Positions 16,533 to 24,903 of a DNA stretch of 41,156 nt are shown one piece after another. The DNA is from an uncultured Bacilli bacterium (GTDB lineage Bacteria > Bacillota_I > Bacilli_A > Izemoplasmatales > UBA1188): contig CAJOMC010000010.1 of assembly GCA_905235635.1 (NCBI GenBank), forward strand, positions 1 through 41,156, given 5' to 3'. The notes under the pieces are model-generated. The model ran no database searches and was not told the origin of the DNA. It was given only the letters and a program-made list of their open reading frames with translations. How positions within the stretch are numbered: position 1 is the stretch's first letter; every line of letters starts with the position of its first letter. The translations under genes and the position numbers were made by a program.

Positions 16533-17599
16533 TAACTACTAGACTTGAACAGATTGAAGCACGTGCAAAAGAACTTGAAAAAGCTATTCAATCTTTTGAC
16601 TTTCAATCAGATATGAAAAAATATGCAGAAATGAGTAAAGAACTTGCCTCTTACGATAAGGTTTTATCCTGTTATTCTGAGTATAGAAAACTTGAAGAAT
16701 CTCTCCCAGAGCTTAAGAAAATGGCTGCATCTCTTGATGAAGAAATGAGTATGCTTGCATCCGAAGAATTAGCGGATGCTAATAAGAGACTTGAAGAACT
16801 AGAAAAAGAAATAGAAATATTACTAGTTCCAAAAGATCCTAATGATGAAAAGAATGTAATTCTTGAGATTAGAGGCGCCGCAGGTGGAGATGAGGCAAAT
16901 ATCTTTGCTGGAGACTTATTTAGATTATACTCAAGATATTGTGATGCACACAACTTTAAACTTGAAATATCAAACGCTATCGTATGTGAAGCTGGCGGAT
17001 ATTCTCAAATAGAATGTATTATTAAAGGAAAGGGTGCGTACTCTAAACTAAAATATGAATCAGGTGTTCATAGAGTTCAGCGTATCCCAGTTACTGAAAC
17101 TAATGGTAGAATTCATACCTCTACCGCAACAGTACTCGCAATCCCTGAAGCTGAAGAATCAGATTTCGTATTAAATCTTGATGAAGTTAGAGTTGATATT
17201 TTCCACTCGAGTGGTGCAGGCGGTCAAGGTGTTAATACATCTTGTAGTGCAGTAAGAGTAACTCACCTTCCAACAGGTACAATAGTTACATGCCAGGATG
17301 AAAGAAGCCAAATTCAAAATAAAGCTCAAGCTTTGAAGATTCTTCAATCTCGTTTAGCCGATAAAGCAAGACGTGAACAAGAAGAAAAAGAGGGCGCTGC
17401 AAGATTATCTAAGATTGGTACTGGTGATAGAAGCGAAAAGATTAGAACATACAACTATCCTCAAAATAGAGTTACTGACCACAGAATCTCATTCACTATC
17501 CAACAGTTAGATAGAGTTATGGAAGGCCATCTTGATCCTATAATTGATGCCTTAACTTCTGAAGAAATAAGAAGAAAACTAGAAAATAAAGAAGACTAA
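16529..17599 (+). CDS. prfA: Peptide chain release factor 1
   Basis: Recognises UAA and UAG in the ribosomal A site and triggers peptide release. The 356-residue protein has a long N-terminal coiled coil, the core EIRGAAGGDEANIFAGDLF, the codon-recognition tripeptide Pro187-Val-Thr189 (RIPVTETNGRIHTSTATV) and the catalytic Gly231-Gly232-Gln233 loop (SSGAGGQGVNTSCSAVRVTH). It is an RF1 rather than RF2: it has PxT rather than SPF, and the programmed RF2 frameshift is absent. The start overlaps the dnaB stop by four bases, implying coupled translation. Its methyltransferase prmC follows three bases after its stop. Confidence 0.97.
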   Translation: MITTRLEQIEARAKELEKAIQSFDFQSDMKKYAEMSKELASYDKVLSCYSEYRKLEESLPELKKMAASLDEEMSMLASEELADANKRLEELEKEIEILLVPKDPNDEKNVILEIRGAAGGDEANIFAGDLFRLYSRYCDAHNFKLEISNAIVCEAGGYSQIECIIKGKGAYSKLKYESGVHRVQRIPVTETNGRIHTSTATVLAIPEAEESDFVLNLDEVRVDIFHSSGAGGQGVNTSCSAVRVTHLPTGTIVTCQDERSQIQNKAQALKILQSRLADKARREQEEKEGAARLSKIGTGDRSEKIRTYNYPQNRVTDHRISFTIQQLDRVMEGHLDPIIDALTSEEIRRKLENKED

Positions 17600-17602
17600 T
17601 TA

Positions 17603-18451
17603 ATGAAATATAGTACTTTAATCAAAAAGACTGAGAAAAAGTTAGAGGGCAAAGGATTAAATCCTTATGTTGCTAAAACTCTCCTTCTTTTCTTAAGCAA
17701 TAAAACATCAACTGAAATGTTTAATGATATTCACACTGAATGTCCAAAAGAGGTAGAAGATAAATTCTACCTACTTTTAGATGAATATATCACCAAGAAC
17801 AGGCCTATAGAATATATCATAGGTCATACCTATTTTTATGGCTATAAAATATTTGTTGATGAAGATGTTTTAATCCCTAGATGGGAGACAGAAGAACTAG
17901 CCGAACATATACTTATATATTATGATAGGATTTTTAAGCCAAATAAGGTAAATGTACTCGACTTAGGGACCGGATCTGGCGCAATAGCCATTGCACTTAA
18001 AAAAGAGGAACCCAATATGAATGTTTATGCCTCTGATATATCAAAAGGGGCAATAATTAAAGCAAGTAAAAGCGCTAAAGAAAATGATGCAGATATCACT
18101 TTTCTTACTGGTTCTTGGTTTGATGCGATTAAAGATGATACTAAGTTTGATATTATAGTATCTAATCCACCATATCTTATGAATAGTGAATATGTGCAAG
18201 ATATAGTTAAGGATAATGAGCCGCACATAGCTCTATATGGTGGAGATGATGGACTTATCTTCTATAGAGAAATTCTATCTAAGGCAAGAAACTATTTAAA
18301 TAAAGATAAGTTCATAATTGCCTTCGAACATGGATATGATAAAAAAGAAGAATTAAATAAGATTATTAGACAATATTTTAAAGAAGAAAAAATAGTGAAT
18401 TTAAAAGATTCAAATAATCTAGATAGAATGACCTTTATTATTAAAGAATAA
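17603..18451 (+). CDS. prmC: Release factor glutamine N5-methyltransferase
   Basis: Methylates the Gln of the GGQ motif of release factors using S-adenosylmethionine. The 282-residue protein has the SAM-binding motif VLDLGTGSGAIAIAL (about 117-131) and the diagnostic NPPY motif at Asn188-Pro-Pro-Tyr191. The N-terminal helical substrate-binding domain (KTLLLFLSNKTSTEMF, RPIEYIIGHTYFYG, DVLIPRWETEEL) is complete. It is placed directly after prfA, its substrate gene, as in many bacteria. No clear ribosome site precedes the ATG, so translation is probably coupled to prfA. The stop codon lies inside the terminator stem. Confidence 0.95.
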   Translation: MKYSTLIKKTEKKLEGKGLNPYVAKTLLLFLSNKTSTEMFNDIHTECPKEVEDKFYLLLDEYITKNRPIEYIIGHTYFYGYKIFVDEDVLIPRWETEELAEHILIYYDRIFKPNKVNVLDLGTGSGAIAIALKKEEPNMNVYASDISKGAIIKASKSAKENDADITFLTGSWFDAIKDDTKFDIIVSNPPYLMNSEYVQDIVKDNEPHIALYGGDDGLIFYREILSKARNYLNKDKFIIAFEHGYDKKEELNKIIRQYFKEEKIVNLKDSNNLDRMTFIIKE

Positions 18452-18465
18452 AGGTCTCATTTTTT
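18430..18465 (+). terminator. Terminator overlapping the prmC stop codon
   Basis: GACCTTTATT (18430-18439) is the exact reverse complement of AATAAAGGTC (18447-18456), and a T run follows from 18460. The TAA stop at 18449-18451 lies in the 3' arm. Confidence 0.85.
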
Positions 18466-18530
18466 CTCAAAAAATTAGTGTTGATTTCTAGAAAGAAAGT
18501 TGCTTAAATAGATATACGGAAATTGAAAAA

Positions 18531-20483
18531 ATGAAATTATTAATCGTAGAATCACCTTCAAAGACTTTAACAATTAAACAGTACTTAGGAAAAGACTTTG
18601 AAGTAGTCGCATCAAAAGGTCATATTAGAGATATTAAGAATCAAGGTAAAGACAATCTAGGTCTTGATTTTTCAAATAACCTAAAACCACTTTATGAAAT
18701 AATTCCAACTCAATATGCAACCGTAAAATTACTAAAAGAAAAAGCAGAGGAAGCATCTATTATATATCTTGCGACTGACCCTGATAGAGAAGGTGAAGCT
18801 ATATCGTGGCATTTAAAAGAAGCGCTCAATACTAATAATAAAGAAGTTAAAAGAATTGAGTTTAATGAAATAACTAGATCTGCGGTATTAAATGCGATAG
18901 ATAATCCTAGGGAAATTGACCTAGAACTTGTATCATCTCAAGAAACAAGAAAGATTATAGATAGAATAATTGGATATAAGTTATCTAGTTTTGTAAAAGA
19001 TAGAGTTGGCGCAAAAAGCGCAGGTCGTGTTCAGTCAGTAGTTTTAAAGATGATTGTGGAAAGAGAAGAAAAGGTCACATCTTTTATCCCTGAAAGATTC
19101 TATGAGATTGAGGCAGTACTAGAAGATGGTACTATTCTAAAACTTCAAAATAAGGAAAATAATAAAGTTTTACAAATAAAAACTGAAGAAGAAGCCAAAC
19201 GCATCTTGAGTGAATTAGGCGATACTTTCACTGTATCAAATGTAGTAACATCTAAAAAAAGCGAAAAACCTAGTCCTGCATTTAAGACATCAAGCATGCA
19301 GACAACCGCTGCATCAAGATTATCTTTTCCAATATCTAAAGTATCTAAACTAGCCCAACAGTTATATGAAGGTATTAATCATAACGATGAACATATTGCC
19401 TTTGTGACATATATTAGAACTGATGTCACAAGATTATCTGATGAATTTAAGGCTAAACTCACAAACCATATTAAAAAAGAATATGGAGTAGAGTATTTAG
19501 GATATGCTCATGAAGATAAAGTAAAAAATACCGACCAAGGAGCGCATGAAGCAATAAGACCTGTAGATTTATCTATGACTCCTGATAAGGCTAAAGAATA
19601 CTTAACTAAAGATCAACTAAGCCTATATAGCTTAATTTATGAGAGAGCCATAGAGTCTATGATGAGTGATGCAGAAATCCTTGTCACAACTACACTCTTT
19701 GATAATAATGGTTATACATTTAAAACCACATCTGAAAAGACTATATTTGAAGGTTTTAAGAAAGCATCTATTAAAAAAACCAAAGAAAAAGCTATAGTAG
19801 ATTATGAGATAGGAAAAGGCTATAAACAGGCAAAAACCGAGTTTAAAGCAAAGGACACAGAAGGCCCTAAAAGATACAACGAAGGAAGTCTTGTTAAAGA
19901 GATGGAAACATCTGGAATAGGCCGCCCATCAACATATTCTCCAACTATCTCAACTCTTAAAAATAGTAACTATATTACTATAGAAAGAGGATCTAAAGAG
20001 ATTAAACCTACAGAAGAAGGTAAACTAGTGTCTAGAATATTAAATGATTACTTTAATATGATTATTAATGTTAACTATACCGCTAGTATGGAATCTGATT
20101 TAGATGAAATAGCTCAAGGAACAAAAAAGGAAGAAAATATTGTAAATTCTTTCTATAGTAACTTTGATTCTATCTATTCAAATGCGAAGATGGAATTTAA
20201 ACCTATTGAAACGGGTAATCCATGTCCACTATGTGGATCTCCACTCGTCTTTAAATCAGGACGCAATGGTAAGTTTATCGCATGCTCTAATTATCCTAAA
20301 TGTAGGCATACAGAAAATATTAAAGTAGAAAAAGCTAATATTCCTTTAATCGAATGCCCAAAGTGTCATATAGGTCATCTCGTTGAGCGCAAGAGTAAAG
20401 GAAAAACATTCTATGCATGTTCAACGTATCCATCTTGTGACTTTACTATAAGTTCACTTTCAAGGGTAAAGAAGATTAAATAA
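18531..20483 (+). CDS. topA: DNA topoisomerase I (type IA)
   Basis: Relaxes negative supercoils by single-strand passage. 650 residues: Toprim domain (KLLIVESPSKTLTIKQYLG, ASKGHIRDI, ATDPDREGEAISWHL), the active-site segment FVTYIRTDVTRLS with Tyr294 as nucleophile, and GAHEAIRP. C-terminal SGIGRPSTY is followed by two C4 zinc ribbons starting at Cys565 (CPLCG...ACSNYPKC) and about Cys609 (CPKCH...ACSTYPSC). Two zinc ribbons rather than three is within family range. A promoter TTGATT (18481-18486), 17-base spacer, TTAAAT preceded by TGC is likely. No good ribosome site precedes the ATG. It is closed by a strong terminator. Confidence 0.97.
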   Translation: MKLLIVESPSKTLTIKQYLGKDFEVVASKGHIRDIKNQGKDNLGLDFSNNLKPLYEIIPTQYATVKLLKEKAEEASIIYLATDPDREGEAISWHLKEALNTNNKEVKRIEFNEITRSAVLNAIDNPREIDLELVSSQETRKIIDRIIGYKLSSFVKDRVGAKSAGRVQSVVLKMIVEREEKVTSFIPERFYEIEAVLEDGTILKLQNKENNKVLQIKTEEEAKRILSELGDTFTVSNVVTSKKSEKPSPAFKTSSMQTTAASRLSFPISKVSKLAQQLYEGINHNDEHIAFVTYIRTDVTRLSDEFKAKLTNHIKKEYGVEYLGYAHEDKVKNTDQGAHEAIRPVDLSMTPDKAKEYLTKDQLSLYSLIYERAIESMMSDAEILVTTTLFDNNGYTFKTTSEKTIFEGFKKASIKKTKEKAIVDYEIGKGYKQAKTEFKAKDTEGPKRYNEGSLVKEMETSGIGRPSTYSPTISTLKNSNYITIERGSKEIKPTEEGKLVSRILNDYFNMIINVNYTASMESDLDEIAQGTKKEENIVNSFYSNFDSIYSNAKMEFKPIETGNPCPLCGSPLVFKSGRNGKFIACSNYPKCRHTENIKVEKANIPLIECPKCHIGHLVERKSKGKTFYACSTYPSCDFTISSLSRVKKIK

Positions 20484-20500
20484 TTATAATATACAACATA

Positions 20501-20535
20501 GGCTATTTAGAAGTCACCTCTAAATAGTCTTTTTT
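20501..20535 (+). terminator. Intrinsic terminator after topA
   Basis: GGCTATTTAGA (20501-20511) pairs with TCTAAATAGTC (20519-20529), one G-T pair, then TTTTTT. The T run runs straight into the -10 region of the next gene. Confidence 0.92.
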
Positions 20536-20536
20536 A

Positions 20537-20545
20537 TGATATACT
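20537..20545 (+). promoter_or_regulatory. Extended -10 of the two-helix membrane protein gene
   Basis: TGATATACT fits an extended -10 (TG, one base, TATACT). The ATG at 20555 is nine bases past it, so the mRNA would have a leader of zero to three bases. The -35 position falls inside the topA terminator stem. Confidence 0.5.
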
Positions 20546-20554
20546 TAAAATAAG

Positions 20555-22438
20555 ATGGCTGATATATTAAATCCAAGAAAATATTATTTTCAAACACTCA
20601 AAGAAAAACAAGAGAATAATGCTGATAAATACTTTGATGCACTCGCTAAAAAGTCAGGCATTAAAATTGAAAATAATAGGGAAACAGTTTCTAAAATTAA
20701 TAAAAAAGAACAAGAATTAAACGGTTTAAACAAGAAAACCTCTAAAAAGAAGACTTTAAAAGGTTTCCTTATTTTCTTAACCGTTCTATGCTTCTTATTA
20801 TTTGTTGTATTTATAATCAGTATGGCAAGTGATGCTATCGATATATCGCTTGGTGTTATATTATCAATCTTATCTTTAGTTCTTGCGATTAGCCTTATCT
20901 TAATAGTGGTAAAAAAACTAAATGTAGAAATAAAAAACCTAGTAGAAATAACAAATAACCTAAAAACTGAACTTGATAAGTTATACAAGGTTGCATGGAA
21001 AGAAATGTCCTCATTAAATAGTTTATTTGATGATGATATGGCTCAAGAAGTATTTAATATGAGTATTGATGACTTTATTAAATTAGATAAGGTATTCGAT
21101 ATAAAGAAATACACCTACCTTGTGGAAAAATATAAATTTAAACCTCAAGCGGAAAAGAATTCTTCAACCGTTCTTGCGAAAAGTGGCCAAATACTCGGAA
21201 ATCCTTTTGTTTTATATAAAACATATAATATGATGATGGTGCCAACTACCTATACTGGATCATTGACTATTCATTGGACTACAACCGTTCATACTAAGGA
21301 AGGGACAAGGATTGAACACCACACCCAAACACTATATGCGACAGTTACAGAACCAGCACCTAATTACTATTATGAAACTAAGACAGTATATGGAAATGAG
21401 GCTGCGCCAAATTTAATATTTTCAAGAAAACCTTCTGGTTCTGATAGTATGAATGAAAAGAAGAGAGAAAGAGTTGTTAAAAGAACGTCTAAGAAACTAG
21501 ATAAAAAAGCAAGAAAAGATCTAATGGATAGTGACCCAACAACCAACTATACAAGGTTTTCAAATGATGAGTTTGAAGCGCTCTTTGGCGGAACAAATAG
21601 AAATAATGAGGTTGAATATAGACTATTATTTACTCCTCTCGCTATACAAAATGAGTTAGATATTATAAATAATTCTGATCCATATGGTGATGATTTCTCA
21701 TTCTATAAAGATAAGAATTTAAATACAATTGTATCAAGACATTCCCAAAGAATTAAATATGATGCGGATGGCGAAGCATTTAAAAGCTATTCATATGATA
21801 TTTCAAGAGAAAAGTTCTTAAAGCATTGTAGGGATTATTTTGCGGGTATATATTTTGACCTTGCCCCTTTAATCTCTATTCCTTTATACCAACAAACTAA
21901 ATCTCCTGAATTTATCTATAAAAGAGAATATAAGGCAAACTACTCACCATATGAACATGAATCGGCCGCTAATATGTTTAATCCAAGCGTGTTTGCTAAT
22001 ATAGAGACCGATACTAATGTAATCTTAAAAACCAACTTTTTAAGAAAAGATAACGGCTCAGACATTGTGAGTGTAAAAGCTGAATCATTTAGAAGGGATA
22101 GAAAAATATCATATATTCCTAAACTAGGTGGAGACGGAAGAATGCATAATGTACCTGTAGAGTGGTACAAATATATTCCACTTGAAGAAGAAAAAGATAT
22201 GGTATTTACAACAGTTAATGGTTCAAGAAAAGAATTCTTAAACAATTCAAATGATAGTAGGTTTAAGTCATTCATGAATAATTTCAGTGATGGTATTTAT
22301 ACCTATAGAAGAGGCTTTATCGCATCACTATATTCAAATGCTACAGCCAAAGAAAGCTTCTCTAAAGTATCCGATTACTTTAAAGGGGTTTATAATAATA
22401 GTGCTATACAAAATAATTCAAATAAAAATAATATATAG
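20555..22438 (+). CDS. Two-helix membrane protein encoded next to LemA, function unknown
   Basis: 627 residues. An N-terminal charged helix is followed by two transmembrane segments (about 70-90 and 98-119) and a coiled-coil stretch (VEIKNLVEITNNLKTELDKL). A large soluble domain then has repeated aromatic/Thr-rich beta segments, for example TYTGSLTIHWTTTVHTK, HHTQTLYATVTEPAPNYYYE and LFGGTNRNNEVEYRLLF. No catalytic motif is visible. The layout, and position directly in front of a LemA gene, resemble membrane proteins found beside lemA in Mollicutes and relatives (I recall the MAG1210 family; not verified). It is probably co-transcribed with lemA, 14 bases away. No ribosome site before the ATG. 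Confidence 0.65.
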   Translation: MADILNPRKYYFQTLKEKQENNADKYFDALAKKSGIKIENNRETVSKINKKEQELNGLNKKTSKKKTLKGFLIFLTVLCFLLFVVFIISMASDAIDISLGVILSILSLVLAISLILIVVKKLNVEIKNLVEITNNLKTELDKLYKVAWKEMSSLNSLFDDDMAQEVFNMSIDDFIKLDKVFDIKKYTYLVEKYKFKPQAEKNSSTVLAKSGQILGNPFVLYKTYNMMMVPTTYTGSLTIHWTTTVHTKEGTRIEHHTQTLYATVTEPAPNYYYETKTVYGNEAAPNLIFSRKPSGSDSMNEKKRERVVKRTSKKLDKKARKDLMDSDPTTNYTRFSNDEFEALFGGTNRNNEVEYRLLFTPLAIQNELDIINNSDPYGDDFSFYKDKNLNTIVSRHSQRIKYDADGEAFKSYSYDISREKFLKHCRDYFAGIYFDLAPLISIPLYQQTKSPEFIYKREYKANYSPYEHESAANMFNPSVFANIETDTNVILKTNFLRKDNGSDIVSVKAESFRRDRKISYIPKLGGDGRMHNVPVEWYKYIPLEEEKDMVFTTVNGSRKEFLNNSNDSRFKSFMNNFSDGIYTYRRGFIASLYSNATAKESFSKVSDYFKGVYNNSAIQNNSNKNNI

Positions 22439-22452
22439 GGAGGATCATATAT

Positions 22453-23121
22453 ATGGCAAATCAATTAGATGAATTAAATGGACCAATAATGGAAGAAGGT
22501 AGAGATATTAACGTTATCGCTAAGCAAATTCCAATTAAAGTAGGCGCTGGGTCTACTGTATTTGAAGTAATTCTATGGGTACTAGGTATAATACCTGGAT
22601 TAATTTTCTTATTACTTAAGATTAAAGCTAGAAACTATCTAAGACAACTAGAACAAAAGATTCAACAAGATGCATCAACAGTAGATAACTATCTCGAGCA
22701 AAGAGTAATAGTATTATCTAATGTTGTAGGTCTTGTGAATAAAGCTGTTGAATTAGATAAAGAAACATTTGTGAAAATTGCTGAGGCAAGAGGTGGAAAC
22801 AAGAACCATGATGATACAATAAGAAATGAACTTGGCGCTCAAGTAGATGATATGAGTAGAAATATCAATGTTGCACTTGAAAATTATCCTGAACTTAAAG
22901 CTCATCAAGAAATAGCTGATGCAATGCAACAAAATAGCTATCTTCAAAGAGAAATCACTGCCGCAAGAGAATTATATAATTCATCTGTCGCTACTTGGAA
23001 TAAAGAAATCCAGGTATGGCCTACAAAGATGATAGTAGCCGCAAAAGAAGGCTACACCACAAGAATTCCATTTGCTGCTTCTAAAGAAGTTAAACAAAAG
23101 GCAAGAGAAGTATTCTTCTAG
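22453..23121 (+). CDS. lemA: LemA-family protein
   Basis: 222 residues with a single membrane anchor (STVFEVILWVLGIIPGLIFLLL, about 35-56), then a long helical coiled-coil body typical of LemA: LRQLEQKIQQDASTVDNYLEQR, VVGLVNKAVELDKETFVKIAEAR and the C-terminal YNSSVATWNKEIQVWPTKMIVAAKEGY. LemA proteins have an outside N-terminus and a long bundle; their role is unclear. The start ATG at 22453 is preceded by AGGGAGGATC. It lies downstream of the large two-helix membrane protein, and the two probably form a complex (inference from gene order). Closed by a very strong terminator. Confidence 0.85.
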   Translation: MANQLDELNGPIMEEGRDINVIAKQIPIKVGAGSTVFEVILWVLGIIPGLIFLLLKIKARNYLRQLEQKIQQDASTVDNYLEQRVIVLSNVVGLVNKAVELDKETFVKIAEARGGNKNHDDTIRNELGAQVDDMSRNINVALENYPELKAHQEIADAMQQNSYLQREITAARELYNSSVATWNKEIQVWPTKMIVAAKEGYTTRIPFAASKEVKQKAREVFF

Positions 23122-23132
23122 GATTAATTCAT

Positions 23133-23166
23133 AAAATATGTGGACCCTTGTCCACATATTTTGTTT
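23133..23166 (+). terminator. Intrinsic terminator after lemA
   Basis: AAAATATGTGGAC (23133-23145) is the exact reverse complement of GTCCACATATTTT (23150-23162), loop CCTT, followed by GTTT. Confidence 0.92.
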
Positions 23167-23172
23167 ATAATA

Positions 23173-23191
23173 ATGGTATACCAAATACCAT
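23173..23191. repeat. Inverted repeat in the MazG-like gene leader, possible operator
   Basis: ATGGTAT (23173-23179) and ATACCAT (23185-23191) flank ACCAA. It sits just downstream of a TATAAT at 23166-23171 and just before the AAGGAG ribosome site. The 14-base core GTATACCAAATACC recurs exactly at 40408-40421 in the aminopeptidase promoter region. Confidence 0.5.
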
Positions 23192-23205
23192 AAGGAGTAT
23201 TTAAT

Positions 23206-23526
23206 ATGAGAGAAGAGACTAAGGAAAGAATAAGAAAATTTACGAGTGATAGAGATTGGGACCAATTTCACTCCCCAGAAAATTTAGCTAAATCAATCGT
23301 TATTGAGGCAGCTGAATTGCTGGAATGTTTCCAGTGGAACGGGAATGATTTCAACCTCCAAAATGTTAAAGATGAACTTGCGGATGTAATGGTATACTGT
23401 TATGACATGATAGATAAACTAAACCTTGATGAAGATGAGATAATAAATGATAAAATGGCTCAAAATGAGGCTAAATACCCAATAGAAAAATCTAAAAGTT
23501 CTTCAAAAAAATATACTGAGCTATAG
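23206..23526 (+). CDS. MazG-like nucleotide pyrophosphohydrolase
   Basis: A 106-residue all-alpha NTP-PPase of the RS21-C6/MazG-like type. The acidic metal-binding residues are seen in IVIEAAELLECFQW (Glu-x3-Glu pattern, about 35-48) and VKDELADVMVYCYDM (Glu and Asp, about 61-75). The C-terminal Lys/Ser tail is as usual. Such enzymes split non-canonical or excess (d)NTPs to NMP and pyrophosphate, as nucleotide-pool housekeeping; the exact substrate is not predictable. AAGGAG stands nine bases before the ATG. It has its own TATAAT at 23166-23171. Confidence 0.85.
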   Translation: MREETKERIRKFTSDRDWDQFHSPENLAKSIVIEAAELLECFQWNGNDFNLQNVKDELADVMVYCYDMIDKLNLDEDEIINDKMAQNEAKYPIEKSKSSSKKYTEL

Positions 23527-23639
23527 TATACATAAAATACTATATTATCTCTATTTTTAGCGATTTCACATTGATACATTGATAGTGATATTCTAGTATT
23601 TTATTGAATGTATATTAAAAAAGTTAATTATATAATAAT

Positions 23640-23683
23640 TTTAAAGATAGTAGGGATAATTTCCCATTCTTATTATCTTTAAA
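23640..23683. repeat. Inverted repeat in front of the STAS-kinase gene
   Basis: TTTAAAGATA (23640-23649) and TATCTTTAAA (23674-23683) are exact reverse complements; the loop holds a small GGGA/TCCC stem. The likely promoter lies just downstream, so it is either a terminator for the preceding gene or a protein-binding site overlapping the -35 region. Confidence 0.5.
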
Positions 23684-23697
23684 TTAAAAGATAATAA

Positions 23698-23706
23698 TGA
23701 TATAAT
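23698..23706 (+). promoter_or_regulatory. Extended -10 promoter of the partner-switching operon
   Basis: TGATATAAT is a perfect extended -10. The -35 position (23678-23683, TTTAAA) is poor. The expected start near 23713 leaves a 35-base leader containing TGAGGAG. Confidence 0.6.
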
Positions 23707-23747
23707 GTGATAAATAAATATTTCATTTATTGAGGAGATGAATATAT

Positions 23748-24902
23748 ATGGAATTTAAAGAGAGAGAAAATACACTGGTATTATATTTCACTGGAGAAAT
23801 CAACTCTATTACGTCTGAATCTATTGAAAAAGATGTATTTGATACTATTAAGGATAAAACCTTTAATTCTCTTGAACTAGACTTTGATAAAGTATCATAC
23901 GTATCAAGCGCAGGTCTTAGAATAATCCTTAAACTTAAACAAAGGTATAATGGTGTATCAATAGTGAATGCATCACTTGAAGTATATGATGTTCTTCAAA
24001 TGACTGGTTTTACTAATATTATGGAAGTTAAAAGAGGACTAAGAACTATTGATATAAGTGATGCAACTTTAATAGGTACAGGTTATTTTTCTTTAGTATA
24101 TAGAATAAATAAAGATACAATCATTAAGGTATTTAAAAATACAAGTGACATTAAGGAGATAGAAAGAGAATTAAAGCTCGCTAAACAAGCTTTTATTTTA
24201 GGTGTCCCAACCGCAATCTCTTTTGATATTGTAAAAGTTAATGATAAATATGGTGTAGTATTTGAGATGCTTGATGCTGTATCACTTCAGGATCTTTTCA
24301 TTAAACACCCTGAAAGGTTTGATGAACTTACTACTAAATACACTAATCTTCTTAAGACAATTAATTCAACTGAGCCTCTTGATGATAGTCTTCCAAACGC
24401 TAAGGAAGAATGGCTTAAGAAAGTTGATATGGTAAAAGACCATCTAAAAGAAGAAGATTATAATAAGATACATAAGTTACTTGAAACTATTCCAGAAAAG
24501 AAAACATTTGTTCATGGTGATTGTCATTTTAAGAATATAATGACTCAAAATAATGAATTACTACTAATTGATATGGACACCTTATCTAAAGGACACCATA
24601 TTTTTGAACTCGCATCTATTTATAGTGCGTATTGTACATTTGAGGAAGATGATCCAGGAAATAATTTAAGGTTCTTTGGAATTGAGGCTGAATACTCAAG
24701 AAGAATCTTTAACACCGTTCTTGAAAAATATATGGGATATATTAATCAAGAGTTAATAGATAAAATTAGAATAGTTTCATATACCCACGTGATGTGGTGG
24801 AATATTATGAATGAACCTGATGATTTGATGAGACTAAATGGCTGTAAAGATAGACTTCTTAAATTAATTAAAAAATATGATGATTTATTAATAGATAGGT
24901 AA
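23748..24902 (+). CDS. STAS domain fused to a small-molecule-kinase-like domain
   Basis: 384 residues. Residues 1-100 are a STAS (anti-anti-sigma) domain: NTLVLYFTGEINSITSES, then LELDFDKVSYVSSAGLRIIL with Ser at the position phosphorylated in SpoIIAA/RsbV. Residues about 108-384 are a choline/aminoglycoside-kinase-like fold: glycine-rich start IGTGYFSLVYRIN, an invariant-Lys-like TIIKVFKN, catalytic loop FVHGDCHFKNIM and metal-binding LLLIDMDTLSKG. This combination resembles the STAS-linked kinase-like family I recall as TIGR02172; no substrate is known. The next gene starts two bases after the stop and encodes the matching phosphatase and kinase. TGAGGAG precedes the ATG by ten bases. Confidence 0.85.
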   Translation: MEFKERENTLVLYFTGEINSITSESIEKDVFDTIKDKTFNSLELDFDKVSYVSSAGLRIILKLKQRYNGVSIVNASLEVYDVLQMTGFTNIMEVKRGLRTIDISDATLIGTGYFSLVYRINKDTIIKVFKNTSDIKEIERELKLAKQAFILGVPTAISFDIVKVNDKYGVVFEMLDAVSLQDLFIKHPERFDELTTKYTNLLKTINSTEPLDDSLPNAKEEWLKKVDMVKDHLKEEDYNKIHKLLETIPEKKTFVHGDCHFKNIMTQNNELLLIDMDTLSKGHHIFELASIYSAYCTFEEDDPGNNLRFFGIEAEYSRRIFNTVLEKYMGYINQELIDKIRIVSYTHVMWWNIMNEPDDLMRLNGCKDRLLKLIKKYDDLLIDR

Positions 24903-24903
24903 G

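Noticed and set aside
22287-22472. A 61-codon + strand frame overlapping the end of the two-helix membrane protein gene and the start of lemA.
   Set aside because: It overlaps both supported genes out of frame, and the GGGAGGATC site belongs to lemA.
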